Shown here piece after piece: positions 29,101 through 44,100 of a stretch of DNA of 64,000 nucleotides (positions are counted from its first letter, which is position 1; the number at the start of each line of letters is the position of its first letter). The notes under the pieces are model-generated. The model made no database searches. It was given only the letters and a program-made list of their open reading frames with translations, and was not told the DNA's origin. A program made the translations under genes and the position numbers. The stretch covers positions 44,723,213 through 44,787,212 of the forward strand of contig NC_065531.1 in the NCBI RefSeq assembly GCF_020184175.1, given 5' to 3'. Origin of the DNA: Aphis gossypii (Eukaryota; Arthropoda; Insecta; Hemiptera; Aphididae).

Positions 29101-32100
29101 ATGAGGACTAATATCATGTTAAGCTATTCTATAACTTTTAACAATTAAATCAAAATCTAACAAACATTTTAGTAAGTTAAATAATACCATAGATACTTAT
29201 ACACACTTTTTATTTAATAAATAACATAGAATGATGACCGATACACATTTATGAATAGTAACTTCAATTTATAGATAAAATAGACATTTAAAATGTATGG
29301 TATACAAGAGCACAGTCTAAAATATGCAATTATTGTAAAATACATAATATGCATTAATCAATTATGGTAATTGATAAACATTTTCGTTGTGGTTGTAATT
29401 TATACGAATGATGCCGAGAAGAATATAGGTCCAATAAATATTATGTACATTTAGGGATTATTTATAATTATGGTAAAACTCTATGTTTACATATAATTCA
29501 AATAGTGTTGTATACATCTATTGTAACATTTTAAAATAAGGAAATAATAATTTAACATTATTTATCGCCATTCCTTTGATGATTTAAAACTATGTATTTA
29601 TGTACACATTTCTCCGTAGTCAATGGCTCGGAGCCAAATTGAGGGAAATTTAGATTTTACCAGGCCGATTATTTTCTACAAAAGCTCTATGCAAAATGCA
29701 TTGTTCAAAAACATATAAACAGTGTTTATTTGACACTATAAATATAGATAACTATCAATGGTATAATGTACATTATTTTACTACCATATACGCTGAAATT
29801 CAGTAATTAATAGTTAGTTAACAAATAAATAGATCAACCGACATTCTTACACACCCTTCGGTTAATTAGTTACAGACTTTTGTGTAAGTTTTGTTAAAGT
29901 ATTTCTTAAAAACTTAATATCGTCAAAGAAGTTTAATAGTAATTTGTTTAAAAAAACATACGATATTATTGCGGTAAAAACTTTAATAATAAATAGAAAA
30001 AAAAGATACAATTTCTTAGAAACCAAAAACTTTTTCTTCGATAACACTTAGAAACATCAAGCTGAAGAATTATGCCTGAATTTTTATTTTATTTTTTTTA
30101 TTCTTTTGAACACTTTTCAACAAAATAGTGTTATTCAAAGAGAGAAAACAAAAAAAAAACGATGCATAAAAAGCATTCTTTTTTCTTATCATAAATAATT
30201 AGGTTAAACCTATTTGAAAAAAAATTGTGCGATAAAAATAATGACAAAAGTAAAAATAGTTTTACTGCAGAAAAAAAATACCACGTTAACGCTAAAAACA
30301 AATTAACAATTATATACATTATGAAGTTTATAATTTATTCAAAACTTAATAAAATACTCGTTAATTATTACATTGGTGTTAATAACGAAATAATAGTGCT
30401 ATAATACTAATAAAACATATAATATATATTACCACCAAATAATGTGTGTATAAACAAATTACTTGAAATTATTTCTATATATAAATAACTTTCAAACTTT
30501 TTCACTGCCTAGCTCCTCTTCATTAATTGTACAGTCATTTACGTGTCTAAATTAAAGAGTTTACAAACAGAAGCATAATTTCGATTAATATCAAGAGGTA
30601 CATTATGGTTCAGTATTATACACTTTTTGCCTGCATCCATAAAATATAACAATTGTACCTGTAACAAAAACTCTCGCGTTTGCAAAGACTTAACACGTCA
30701 TAACACAACAATACACTTCACCAACAATCATAACTAATAATACAAATGTAATTTTATACTCTATATTGTGTTTATAATTTTCTCAGCGATTGCCATAACT
30801 ATTTCTCATCAACAATATTTGTTCGAGATTCGCATTTTTTATTATAATAACAGTGAGTAAATTAAGGACTTTGAACTTAAACGTAATATATTATAAAGAC
30901 TACCGTTTATATGATTATATACATAATACATAAACCATAGTAAAAATTAATATTTATATTATCCGAAATTGTATATTCTATAAAATGTATGGGGGTTAAG
31001 AATGTTCAATTGATAAACGAAAGGCATATATAATATTATGATGTGGGATGTTTTTAAACGGTCTCAGTGGATGTAGTGAAAATTTAAGAGATTAATAGCT
31101 ATCGTGCTTATTGCAATATCCTCATAGTTGTGTTTTATAAATTATGAATATATCAAATGTTTGCAGTGCTTTTTGCTGAGTGCTATAATTTTGACGAATA
31201 TCCAACTCCATATAGTGGAGGGAGGGGGAAAGTTAAGACTTTTGAAGATTTTATGATTCTGTTATTAACAAATCGGTGTTGTGTAGTAATTAATTTAGAT
31301 TTTCTTTTTCAAACGAAATAAATTAAGATAAAAATTCACATTTTATGTTTAATTTTATTTAATGACTTTAAATCAAAGTATTTATTAAATAAAATGTTTA
31401 ACTTAGATATTGAATAATAATGAATTATCATTTCATAGTATAGGCACTAATATTTTGTGAATGAAATTTTAAGAAAATTTTAATAAATTGATATTGTTAT
31501 GAATAATTCTTTTAAATAATTTACATAATCAGAAATTCTAATAAAACTTCAATTAAATCAGAGGTCTGAGCATAATAAATAGAATGCACTTATATATGCC
31601 AATATGTCACTAACATATTTTATCATTTAGATATCAAAAGGCTTAATATACAAAACAAAACCGATAAAGCATATATTTCTCCAAGTATTAGATATTTTTC
31701 AAATACATACATATTTTATAATAATATATAAAATAATAAAACTTTTTTCTCAATACACTTGAAATTTTATCAGTAAAGAGTAAACTCAGGTGTGATTCTT
31801 TTATATTTCAAGTTTATTTTCAACAAAGCATTTTCATATTGTAAATATTCATAAGTTATATATTTTATTGTATGAAATAAAAGTTATTAGATCTTACGAT
31901 GACATCAATCCTGACTTGTGTATATTATATACACAAGTACAATATTTTATAAAATTTTCCATTCGTACTATTATATTATTTCACAATCCAGTTGAGTCAA
32001 TATTACTTACATAATTCAATATTTCAAAATTGGTAAGGCTGGAATTACCTGAGATCTCACGAAGGAAAATTGTTTATACCTAAATACAATACCTAGTAAT

Positions 32101-35100
32101 ATTTATTTTTGAGTAATTAAGAATTGAAAAAATAGAAAATAACATAAATAACTATGATTAATCATCGAATTCAAAAAAATAAAACTGTGTGCTCGTCTTG
32201 TTTTTCTAAACGGTTCATAAATAAACAATTATTATTATTTCTCATAAAAATAAATAATTAATGATTAAAAGTATCATAAAAAGTTCGTTTAATAACTTTG
32301 AGAAAATTGAATTTATATTCAATTTAAATGCATAGTAAACCAAATATCAATAACAATTTATTTTACTTTTAAACGATTTTCTTTTGTTTTTTTTTATTGT
32401 AAAAAATTACAGTTTCAGTTTAATAAAAAATAATATTTTTTTTAAAAAACAAACTTAAGTTACTAATATTATTCTGATAAACGTGTATTTAAAATATTTA
32501 TCAATTTTGCTTTTTTAAATAATCCGTATGATTTTTAAAAATTAAATTAAATAATTATAAAAAACTTAATTTTTATTATAATTTGAACTTTGTAGTTTTT
32601 TTTCTTAATTACATAAGCCTTATTCATAAATCTATAGTTTTTTCATGTTTTTTAATTCAATTAACTGTAACAGTATTTTTTTTTTTTTTACCTATCTCGT
32701 TTTTTAAATTTCTGTATATTTTATTATATTAAATATATATATAGAATAATTTTAAAAATATATTAAATTTAATGATGTTAAGCACCTTAAACAATATTTA
32801 TTTAAGAAATTCAATTATTTTGACATAAAAAAAAAAATCAAATTTAAAAATAATTAAAATTATAAGATAGCAAATATTTCTGAAAATATTAAGTTATAAG
32901 TACCTACTTATTTTGTTAGAATAATAAATAAATGTGTTTAGATCAATAGTTTAAAGTATAAAGAAGACACGTTTCTTATTTAAAAGCTAATACCTATTGA
33001 ATGAGTGAAAATTAAATAGCCAAAATATGAACATTTTATTGATATCATTCTTTACTAATTAAAATCAAAAATAAATAAATGCAAGTATATTCATCATTGA
33101 TGTCTTTAAACATCTAATAATTGAATAAATCGTAAATAACATTTCAAGAAATATCTATTATATTTCTTCTGTTACAACAAAGTTATAATCATTGACTAGG
33201 TACTAAACATTTCAATTTCATAAAATAATTGGATTTCCTGAAAGTAGGTAATTTTTTTATCAACAGTAGGTAATAGTTTCTATTTAGAGTCAAACTAAAA
33301 ATATTCATTAGTGTTATTACATTAAAAGTGGTACAATAATCATTAACTAGTTAGGTAAATGTAGACAACAAACAGCAAAACTACAACTAAAAATACACTG
33401 TAAATTAGTAATGTAGTAAATTTCATCTAGTATAATCCTGATAATATCAGTTTAAATTTTAAAATCGAGAAATATGGACCTATGAGATCTAACTCTGGGG
33501 CTCAACCAAACCTCTAACATAAATCGTATTCAAACTTTCTAGTCAAAGTGCCTCCGCAAACAATTAAAGCTCCCAACTATGTCTTAAAATCACATACTTA
33601 ATACTGATGTCTCTATCCCTCTTGTCTCCAAAGTCGCCGCAATTCATTAGTGAAGGAACTAGTTATAACCCACATCCCTGGTGACTTTGAAAGGCATCTA
33701 ACATATAAGTATTAACAGCACATATTAACTAGCTGAAAACCAAACACCCACGCTGAAATGTCTTCATTGAAAGGTCTATTCATTCCTATAAAAATCCACT
33801 AATAATTTACAACACTCACGCGTATTGTAAAAATCTATTTAAAAACAAATGACTATCAAAATATATATATATTATATATATACACATTTTCAAAAATACT
33901 AAAAAAAAAATAAGAATGACTAAATAACATGTTAACTAAATTATTTACTTTAATATTTTTTTATTCAGAAAATGGATATAGATACTTTTTAAGATTCTAA
34001 AAAGGGTGTGAAAACTAATGCTTTTACAAAAAAATATGTGTTATTTATTTTTCAGAAAATACTTTTTACTATAAAAATCTTTATCTAACAATTTTAAATC
34101 ACGTACACTGTGATTCTTATATAATTTAATTGCATTTACATGTATACATAGATTAGGTTCAGCGATCGAAAGTTAAACATAAATAATAGTTAGGGTAAGT
34201 CAAACTCTCTACTTAACTTACATTTCTAACAAATAATAATTTGTAAAAATCAAAAAAAGACAAACTTAAAAATCATAAGAGAAAACAATAACTTTAAATT
34301 ATTTTTTTTAAGAAACGACAATAGAATTTTGTATTAAAAAAAAAATAGACAAGTCAATAAAGGTAACGTAATACCTATTCATAAACCGAAATTCTGACTA
34401 AAATCGAAGATAGGTAACAAAAAAATGAGAACTCAACGCTGTTATCATCTTCACACGTTTTACCTATCAATAAAATCATGTTATGTGTATACTAAATAAG
34501 ATAATCGAAATCCCAATATATTCGTTTGGTAATGTTTATTATTAATCTATGCACAAAGAAATAATAAATAGAGTATCACCAATATAAATATGATCAAATT
34601 AAATAAAAAGCCTGCCAACTGTTAAATCTTAAATAACTCAAAATGATAACATCATATTTCTTAAGCCAAACAAAATTGTATTATCTATAATTTTGAAAAT
34701 CAAATTAAATTAATAATATTAAAGATTATTTTAATTTTAATTTTCTTTTTACGTGTGCACTTTTAAACTAAAATTTAGTAAAGTATCACAAATTTTAAAA
34801 TAAACAATGCATGTAATATGACTATACTACATAATATTATGACTTAAAGGAAACATTGTAAAAAGTGTATTTATATATTATGTTTTGTTATATAATACAA
34901 ATCAATAACATTTCATGTTAACATTATTATTAGTTTATAATTAACATTTAATATATTCAACAAGTCAAAATTGAGATTAAGTATTCTAGTTTATAGTATT
35001 AATAAACAGTCGTCAACATTTTCTAAGGTTTCACAACATATATTTAGAACGAATGAACTAGTAATTAGTCAACGCAAAATATAAGTTATGGTTATTAATA

Positions 35101-38100
35101 TAAAGTTATTGTATAAATAGTATAGATTTTAAATACTTATATTTTTATAATTATATGATTATAAAAATTAACTAACCTAATAAAAAAAAAAATCATCTCA
35201 AATTTAAATAAATATGTGACAAACCAACTAAAATTTAAAATTTTCTTAATCAGAAAATTAAAAGTAAATCCGTATTTATCTTTAGATCAAAAATATAATT
35301 GTTAAATTTAAAATTTCGACAAATAATTGAAGCATACTGGTCCAATAAACAATAAATTATGGATAAACATTGTCAGCCATCCAATTTAAGTATATGCCGG
35401 GAATAAAGACTAATAAAATAAGTACAATAAGTACATATGTATTTTTCAAATCTTAAATTATTTACATATCCAACTAGCAAACCAAATATGAGTCTTGTTA
35501 AGTATTTAAGAATATATTAAGTATTTGAGTTGATATATTTAAAAATTGTATTGGGATCAGAATACTTTTTAAATGTTTTTTGATAAAGTACGTATTTAAA
35601 AAGAGTTTTTATATACTATTTTGGACATATTTAAATTAGAAAATCTAACCTACTTTTCTAAATCCAAAAAATTTATTCTTTACATTTCATATTGTTTTTT
35701 AATAATCATCATATATTATTTGATTTTTTATTGATAAAATCAAATCATTTAACATTTATTTAAATATTTATTTTGTATTTCATTAACATTCATTTATTGT
35801 TTAATCAATGTTAAATTAGGTATTTTAGTATTAACATGTAACACATTTTTATTTATTTCATTTTTTTCAGTGTAAAATGAAGTGAGTAGTTCACACTTTT
35901 AATGATAATTAGATGTGACATTAAAACTTTAAATTGACAATTAATAAGTATAAAATAAATTGTTTACCTACTTGTACAAATAAATAATAAACTTTCACTT
36001 AAGTGAAATTAAAAAAATATTTATTCTGAATTATTTTTTCTTAAAACTAATTAAAACATATATAAAATAATTTTTGAATAGATGTATTTGTATCTGAATT
36101 TAAATAAAAATTTAAAAGTATTTTTTTACAAGACTGCGAAATATTATGACGACTGATGAGTAATGAATTGGTAACAACAATATAGACTGTAGTTAACATT
36201 TATATACACATTATTTTTTCAATCAAGTCAACGGAAATTTTTGTAAGTTATTAAATAAAAAAATTAATAAATATCTTTAGTAGATCGAAATATGAAATTA
36301 ATTTATAAATATTTTATTTTATTTAACGTATTATAATATAGTTGAATAATTTTTATTTTTATCACATCAAGAATTTTAAAACCAATTATTAACTTATTTA
36401 ATAAGCGTTAAAAAAATACATTTTCACAAGCAGCACTTGTATGAAATATGCAAAAATATATATATTCAAATATAAGATTTGTTGTTAATATTATCTCGTG
36501 TAATATATTTACACACTCCTAAACTTTAAGAAAAGTTTGCAATTACTATAAGACCGAACATTGAATATAAGATACACACTTTTCACATAACAATCTCTCA
36601 GTTTTGAACCTTTAAAATTACAAATTCTAATGACTACATATTTATATTAAGTAAACTAATGTATTTTTAATCTAATAATAAATAAAATTATTTTATGTAA
36701 AATTATATTATACTACTGTACCCTTAGGATTTCCAGTATTTAATAATGCATTTTCTAAATTATTCCATGTTAATAATAGTTTAATTTTACATATTATAAG
36801 AATTTTGTCACATATTTTATTAGCTATGCATATTTCTATTTTGTGTACATATATACCCATACATAATACCCAAAAGACTATTTTTATTATCTCCAACATT
36901 CTTTAATGTTAAGGTTAATCAAATTACAGCCTTAGTTACACATATTCAGTATCTAGTTTATTATGCAAATAACGAATTACATATTGTTGAATATAATAAT
37001 TGTACGTATGTTCAAATAGCTTAAAAAAATCCTAAATTTGATAAAATATAAATAATAAATACTTAATACTCTGACAAAACGTACGTTATAAACTTATAAC
37101 GATCATAATTCAAATTAAACAAATACACATTATAAGTAAATTAGTAAGTAATAACCTAACCTTAAATATAAATTGATATAAATGAAGAACTGTAAAACTC
37201 AAACAAAAAATAAATGATAATAGATTTTCAATATGTATTGAGTCTAATAATGAAAACGACCAAGTTTGAATACTAAACCTTGTCTGAATATTTCAAATCT
37301 GTATATCCTAAACTGTAAATTCCGTAAAAATAAATTTAAAAAATAATAATAATAACCATATTTTAAATTTATACGTCTTTGAATAAATACTTTGCATTTA
37401 AAATATTTTGAATAAAGAGAGTTAGACTTATAAAATCGAATAAAAATCTAAACTAGTGATAACAAAGAACATTTTAAGTATCCCATCAACTTAAAAAATA
37501 TAATTAATAAAAATTAAAATTAAACCAAATACATTCAGTCTAAAACCAATTTTGATATCATTTCGAATAAAAAAAATGTATTAACAGCAATATACTTTTA
37601 AACTTTTCACTAACTTTTTAAATTAATTTAATTTACTCTTAAATTTATTGTTGAACTCCTCACTACTTTCTTCAATTAATTACTATCAATGATGTAAAAT
37701 AACTAATTTACTTTCAGTACTTGCTCATATTCTTGTGGAATGCTAATCTGTAAGCAAACCACAGAAATGAACTTAACACGCTATTCATCAAAAAAGGTTA
37801 TAACTAATTTCCAAAATTAAAAAAAAAAAAGAAAAAAAAAGACGTCACCACAAGAAAACTTTTTATTACACTACTATTATATTATAATTATTCAACACAT
37901 ATAAAAAAAAATCTTCTTGAATAATAATAATTATCTATATTTAATATTTATACAAAAATATTATAATTAAACAGTATTGTATTTCAAACACCAAAGTACA
38001 AAAATAAATAATTTAATAGTTAAAGATTTTTTTTAATAAAACGAATAAAAATTTAAATGTTTGAAATAAATACAAGTATTCGGTAAAACGACTATAAATT

Positions 38101-41100
38101 ATAATTAAAATCTTTAATTTTATAGAAAAATGTGGTGTATTATGTTAAGTAATATATTATTCAAAACCAGAAATTAGATGAAACTACTATCTGACCGTAA
38201 TCCCATTACTGTTATGCTAATATAAACCACTATTCGAATGAGTAGTCGGCTGCATTGTCACTTAAATAATTCCCAAGAAACAAATATAATAAATTAAGGG
38301 TAGAAATTACACAACAATTATTCTCTTTTAGTAAACCATAAATAGAGGACGTTAATCGCTTTTAAAACTCTATATACATAGTTAACAGGAAAAAAGCTGC
38401 TATAATTTTCATACAGAATAGGCCACTTAATAGCTTGTAATGTAGGTAATATTAAATTCTTTAGTAATAATAATATTATCACATATTATTAACTGTACAC
38501 AGCAAAGCTTTTTTTGACATTTTACCAAGATATAGTGAAAATGTTGTGACATAAACAAACTCACTTCACAGCTGTTAAAAACGGTTATCGAAAATACAGC
38601 ATATCTCTGAAGATACAAAAACAAACATAATTACTAGCAGTAGAAAATACTGGAAATTGTAGTAATATCTTATTATGTTACTAAGTACTAACTTTATTAT
38701 GCATTATAAATGTTACTTCCCTCGCAACATAGGAACACTCGGGTAAACACAAAAATTATCATCCCTACTTTAGCATAACATAGGCCATACCATAGATCGG
38801 ATGTATCACATCAGTTTTGCTAGATTACATTTTTACTATTTTTGTGAACTCAGATCTATAGTTATAAATTATATCATACAATTTATGCTAGTAACAAAAA
38901 AACCTATGGTCTCTAATAATTTTATTTCCCAGATGATAGATCTTATTTTTATGATATTTTTTATACCTTTTAAAAATCAAAAAGAATATACTCTACATAT
39001 AGATAGTACATATACCGCTAGTACTGTTAAAAATATAGAACATTTATTGCAAACAAAATTAAACATCCAATTGTTAATATTCAAAAACGTATTAGATATA
39101 CTTACTACAAACTATCTAATACCAATTAATGAAAGTTATGAACAATCTATAATCCCACCATTTTAAAATAGAATTTAAATCATTATGAGACATATCGTAG
39201 GTCTAGTACATTATTTTCCATTAATAAAATATAATAATTAATATTTTAAATATTTATACTCAACAAAAATTATATGTATTCAAATTTTAAATATCTACTA
39301 AATATCCCTTGTTTACAAAAACATGTTTGAACGTGATAAATTTACCTGCCTATTATGAATCGCATTTCAACCTCAACCTTATACCAAATTGTAAAATGTA
39401 CACATATTAATATTTTCTTTTTACATAAAATATTGATATCAAATGTTTAAAGATATCATTATATTTACAGACTATATATAAAATGTACAAAAATGGATAC
39501 TAAAATAATCACTTAGGTCATTACAGGTTATCATTTTTTTCACCTTTTGGCTTTCAGCATAAATTGACTATCTATTTAGTATTTCCAATCAAATAAAAGT
39601 AGTATACGTAACATTATAAAATACGTGTAATTAAGATGATTTGAATAAAATATAATATGGATATTGGATAGTAACAGAAAGAATTATTACTTATATTATG
39701 GTGTTATATATTATATAATTTATAATCTTAATGCCATATAAAATAGAAAACTTAATAGAGCGATAAATTACAATAAAACTTATAACTTAGTGAGACTTAC
39801 TTACAACTTTAAGACGATCAAGTTTTTAAAAAAAACGGTAAAGTTCGTAAATACAAAGAAAACATATTATTATACTTTTAGTGGTCTCATAAGCAGAAAG
39901 GATGTCATATTGAAATTTAAAAACATGTTCGTCTCATATTATGAAATACTTACAATTAATTTAAGTTGAATCATTTTCCTAGTTATATAGCACATATATT
40001 CTCCGTCTACATTTTAAAGTGGGAGTAAATACACCGTTTTGCTCCACTATTTAAAGCATGTTTTAAAGTACTGTTTTATTCATTAAATACGAAAACACGG
40101 TTTTATTTTTTTAAACCATTATGCTTAAGCTTGAATATTAGGTATTTTTCGTATGCGTTTTATGTAATCAATATTCACTAATTTATCATTCAAATAATTT
40201 TATTATTATAAAATATTATATAGGTTAACTTAACGTTTTTCTCATTTTAATACGAATAATACTAACTTAAATACTTAAAACGTTTTCACTAATTTTACTA
40301 TTCTACAAAACTTCAAGCACTGTTACTACCTATATATAATATTCATATTCATATATATACATATGTTGCAAATAATTATTTGAGAGGAAGAATGGCGTCA
40401 TCTCATCCGCCCTCTATATACATTTTTAGATATAATATAAAATATGTATTATGTTTACTTCCCACAAAAAATAATTTCACTAAATTACGACACTGAAATA
40501 TATTATATACCATACAAAATTAGATACATAATAGTATACCAGTTCAGTGAATAATATTGAACAGTGGTGGCCATCCTATAGTAAAAGTCTTACTCAAACA
40601 ATGTCTACCTTCAAGCATGTAAATATTTTATACCAGTGATTACGGTGTGTAGGTGGGAAGGAAGAGGCTACCCCCTTGGCGAGCAGTTACTTTTTGTATT
40701 TCGCTAAACCTATGTTTTTTAAGATAACCGCCACTGATATTGAGTATAATATAATATGTACAAGTAATTCGATCACTATGTATATTTACGTATTATTTTA
40801 TCGAGACGTGACCAATATAATTGACACACGATCGTTGTGCAGATCCGATTACATGAAATGTTATGACTTTTTTCAATAAAAATCGTGGTACGACGGCCGA
40901 TACATGGATGTTATAGATAAAATATATATGGTTCGATTTCTCGAGTACTTTTATAGACTGCACCCAAAATCTCAGTTACAGCCAAAAGGTTAATTCAACA
41001 ATACCCAGACGAATTAATTTAATAGTTCGCGGAGTCACCGCCGCGTGACTTAAATATAGCTAGCTTACTGACCGGGAGATTCAATATCATGCTACAAACA

Positions 41101-44100
41101 ATCCCTTAAGTCCGCGAGCAATTGAAAATGTGAAACTACCAATTAGAATTTTAGTGTACAAATTATTCTCATTACTTCTAGATTGAACCGACAGGCGATA
41201 TATCGTATAGAATTATTATTATGATGCGTATACTACTAAAGTGAATGCGCATAAGTAATTTCGTCAGTACTTCTTATTCGTAAAATATAAATTAAACAAA
41301 TGATAAATCAATAATTAAATTATCAAATAAAATGACACAACATTTCAAAATGAACACTGTTTACATTTCCTAGTTAGCAAGTTCTAACAATAATACTACG
41401 ACACATTATAAGTCAAATTTATTTTATTAGCAATCCAAAAATTACGAATAATTATCCCAAAAATATTCATATAAATTCAAATAAATCACGATTAGCTAGA
41501 ACACGTCTCGATTATGGCCATTGGATCTTACGTTTAAACTATTTTATATGCAAGGACCAAATGCTATTAGTATTTTTGAATTCTATTATTGTTTGAAAAT
41601 ATTTTAATATTATTACCATTATTACCAAAAATTCGTGGTCATGGTTTTTATAATCAGGGTACGTGCCGGATATTCCACTCTAGTAAATTCACGCCCACAT
41701 ATAAGTATATATATCTTTACAATACCATTTATAGTATGATACAGTAACATTTTTTTCTTGATAATTATTTTTATAAAAACATTAAAAGATAAAAATTGAT
41801 TTAATTATTAATCATAAAACCTAATATATATTATACATACATCATATTCCAAATAAATATAATCAATCAAACCAAAATATTAGAATATATTTTTTTCATT
41901 AACGAAAATCAACTCTATTTCATATTTATATTCAAATAATTGACAAACGTCATAATCAGTGTATATAAACTTTACATATTATATTATAACACATCATATG
42001 TATTCCACATTTTAATGTTTGAACAAAATTGATTTCTGCATTACAAAAACTGCAAGATTAATATTAAGTTATACGAAAATTACAAATTTTACTCAAATAG
42101 ATTTTTACTAAAATAATATGACTGTATTTATATATTATACACAAGATATTTCAAAATATATGCTATTGCTATTTTGTCATTTAAATATTTATAATAGAGA
42201 AAAATCTTTAGCACGAAAGTTTTTTTTATTTAAAAATATTTAAATGGTTGATATTTTTTTTATATATTTTTACATTATTTGATGTAGGAGAGGGGAGAGG
42301 TCGTAGTCAAATTTCAAATAAAAAACGATTTTTTTTTTTTTAAATCATAATATTAAAAAATATAGATTTTCATTTGAATTTTTAAAGATGACTCCAAAAC
42401 CCCTCCTTAAAATATTGTAAAAATATATAAAAACTACTTTAAGTTACTTCTGAATAAAAAAAACTTACATACCAATAATTTCTCTCCAATTCCCTATTAT
42501 ACATATTTATATGATAAAATTACTATAACATCAATTTTTATGTTTTTTTTTTTATTTTAAATGTTAACTGTTTTACTAATGAAAATACGATACAGTGATA
42601 TAAAATATAATTATCCAGTGAAAATATAATTAAAATAATAGCTGATTTTCCTTCTTTACCAGTTACGTCAACCGTATTAATTTTCAGTATATAGTATATT
42701 ATAGTATATATACCTATGTTCTAAGTAATGTGTTCAAGAATAATGAAGACCTTTTTTAATTTTGCTCCCATTGTCAAAGTTTCTATACTTTTTAGTTTTT
42801 ATACAGTGTCATATTGTGTATGTTTATATACGTGTAATGTTATTGAATTTTTATACAATTGTGTACTATGTTACTCTACTAACCATTATTAAATTGTTAA
42901 TAAAAGTAATATGATACCAGGTTAATATATTTTTTTGGTACTCAGTATAAATCACTCTCTTAACTAAAAACAAACAATTAAAATGCATGAGAAAGATCTT
43001 AAACGAGAAAGCTCTATCTATGTTAAAATATATTATGGCTTTACCATGCTCAATAAATGTTACCATAATATTATTATTATCTTTATTATCTTACATTTGA
43101 GAATTTTTTTATTTCGACCCCTTCTAAAATGTTACCTATGGGCGCCCATGAACATATCTATATAACTTATGGATTAAAAGTTATAACTAATTTATAAATA
43201 TTTTAAACATTACGGCTATATTTTATGCATTAAATAAGAAACTAGGAAGAAAAAGATTATCAATATCTATTTCAAAAAAAATCATTGTATAAATATTATC
43301 CATACTTCCCAGTATTAGTCAATTAATGTAATAAAATTTCTTTACTAGTTTCGAATCGTTGGCCAACGGTTGGCAATTGGCAGTAAAATGATTGCCACGA
43401 TTTCATTCGAAATTTTTATAAAACAACATTTTTCAGTGATAATGGTGTATCATTTTCAACAAAAACCAGAGCAACTTGATATCGTTTCACTCGATGTATT
43501 TTTTGAGCTATCGAGTATAAAATTATTACGAATTTCAAAATAAATAAATACCATAAACTGTCAGACAACTAATTTAATACAGATATATACAGGCATACAG
43601 TCTTCCAACAGACTTGACTATATAAGTTGGCGCCAGTTTAATGCACGATACAATTGAAAATAAATAATATAAAGATAAACCAAAAGAAATTTAATTTAAC
43701 ATTAAAGTATGTATAAAAATTAAAAAGCTTTTGGATAAATTAGGAGAAGTCGACACTCACAGATTTGTCTTATCGCATAAGATTTCTTGATGCCACGGTA
43801 GTTAAGTATGCACTAATAAATATTATATATTCTTATAATTTTCTATGCTTATTTCTCATTATGTTCTGATTTCATTTATGACTTTTTCGTTATTCTATTT
43901 ATATTTTTTTATAAGACTAATTAAATACAGACACTTTTTTTATAAATTAATTTATTAATTGTATCTTAAAATAAAGGTAACAACTAGAGTTTGGACTTTG
44001 CATTTGCATGTTTTTTGTGAAGTATTTACAACGATCTAGGTAAAATAGATATTATGGTGATAAATTAAATAATTTAAGTACTCAATTTTATTTTGTATAT

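Noticed and set aside
40561..40680. Possible hAT element with CAGTGGTGGCCA start
   Set aside because: No matching 8-bp flanks or convincing inverted end were found.
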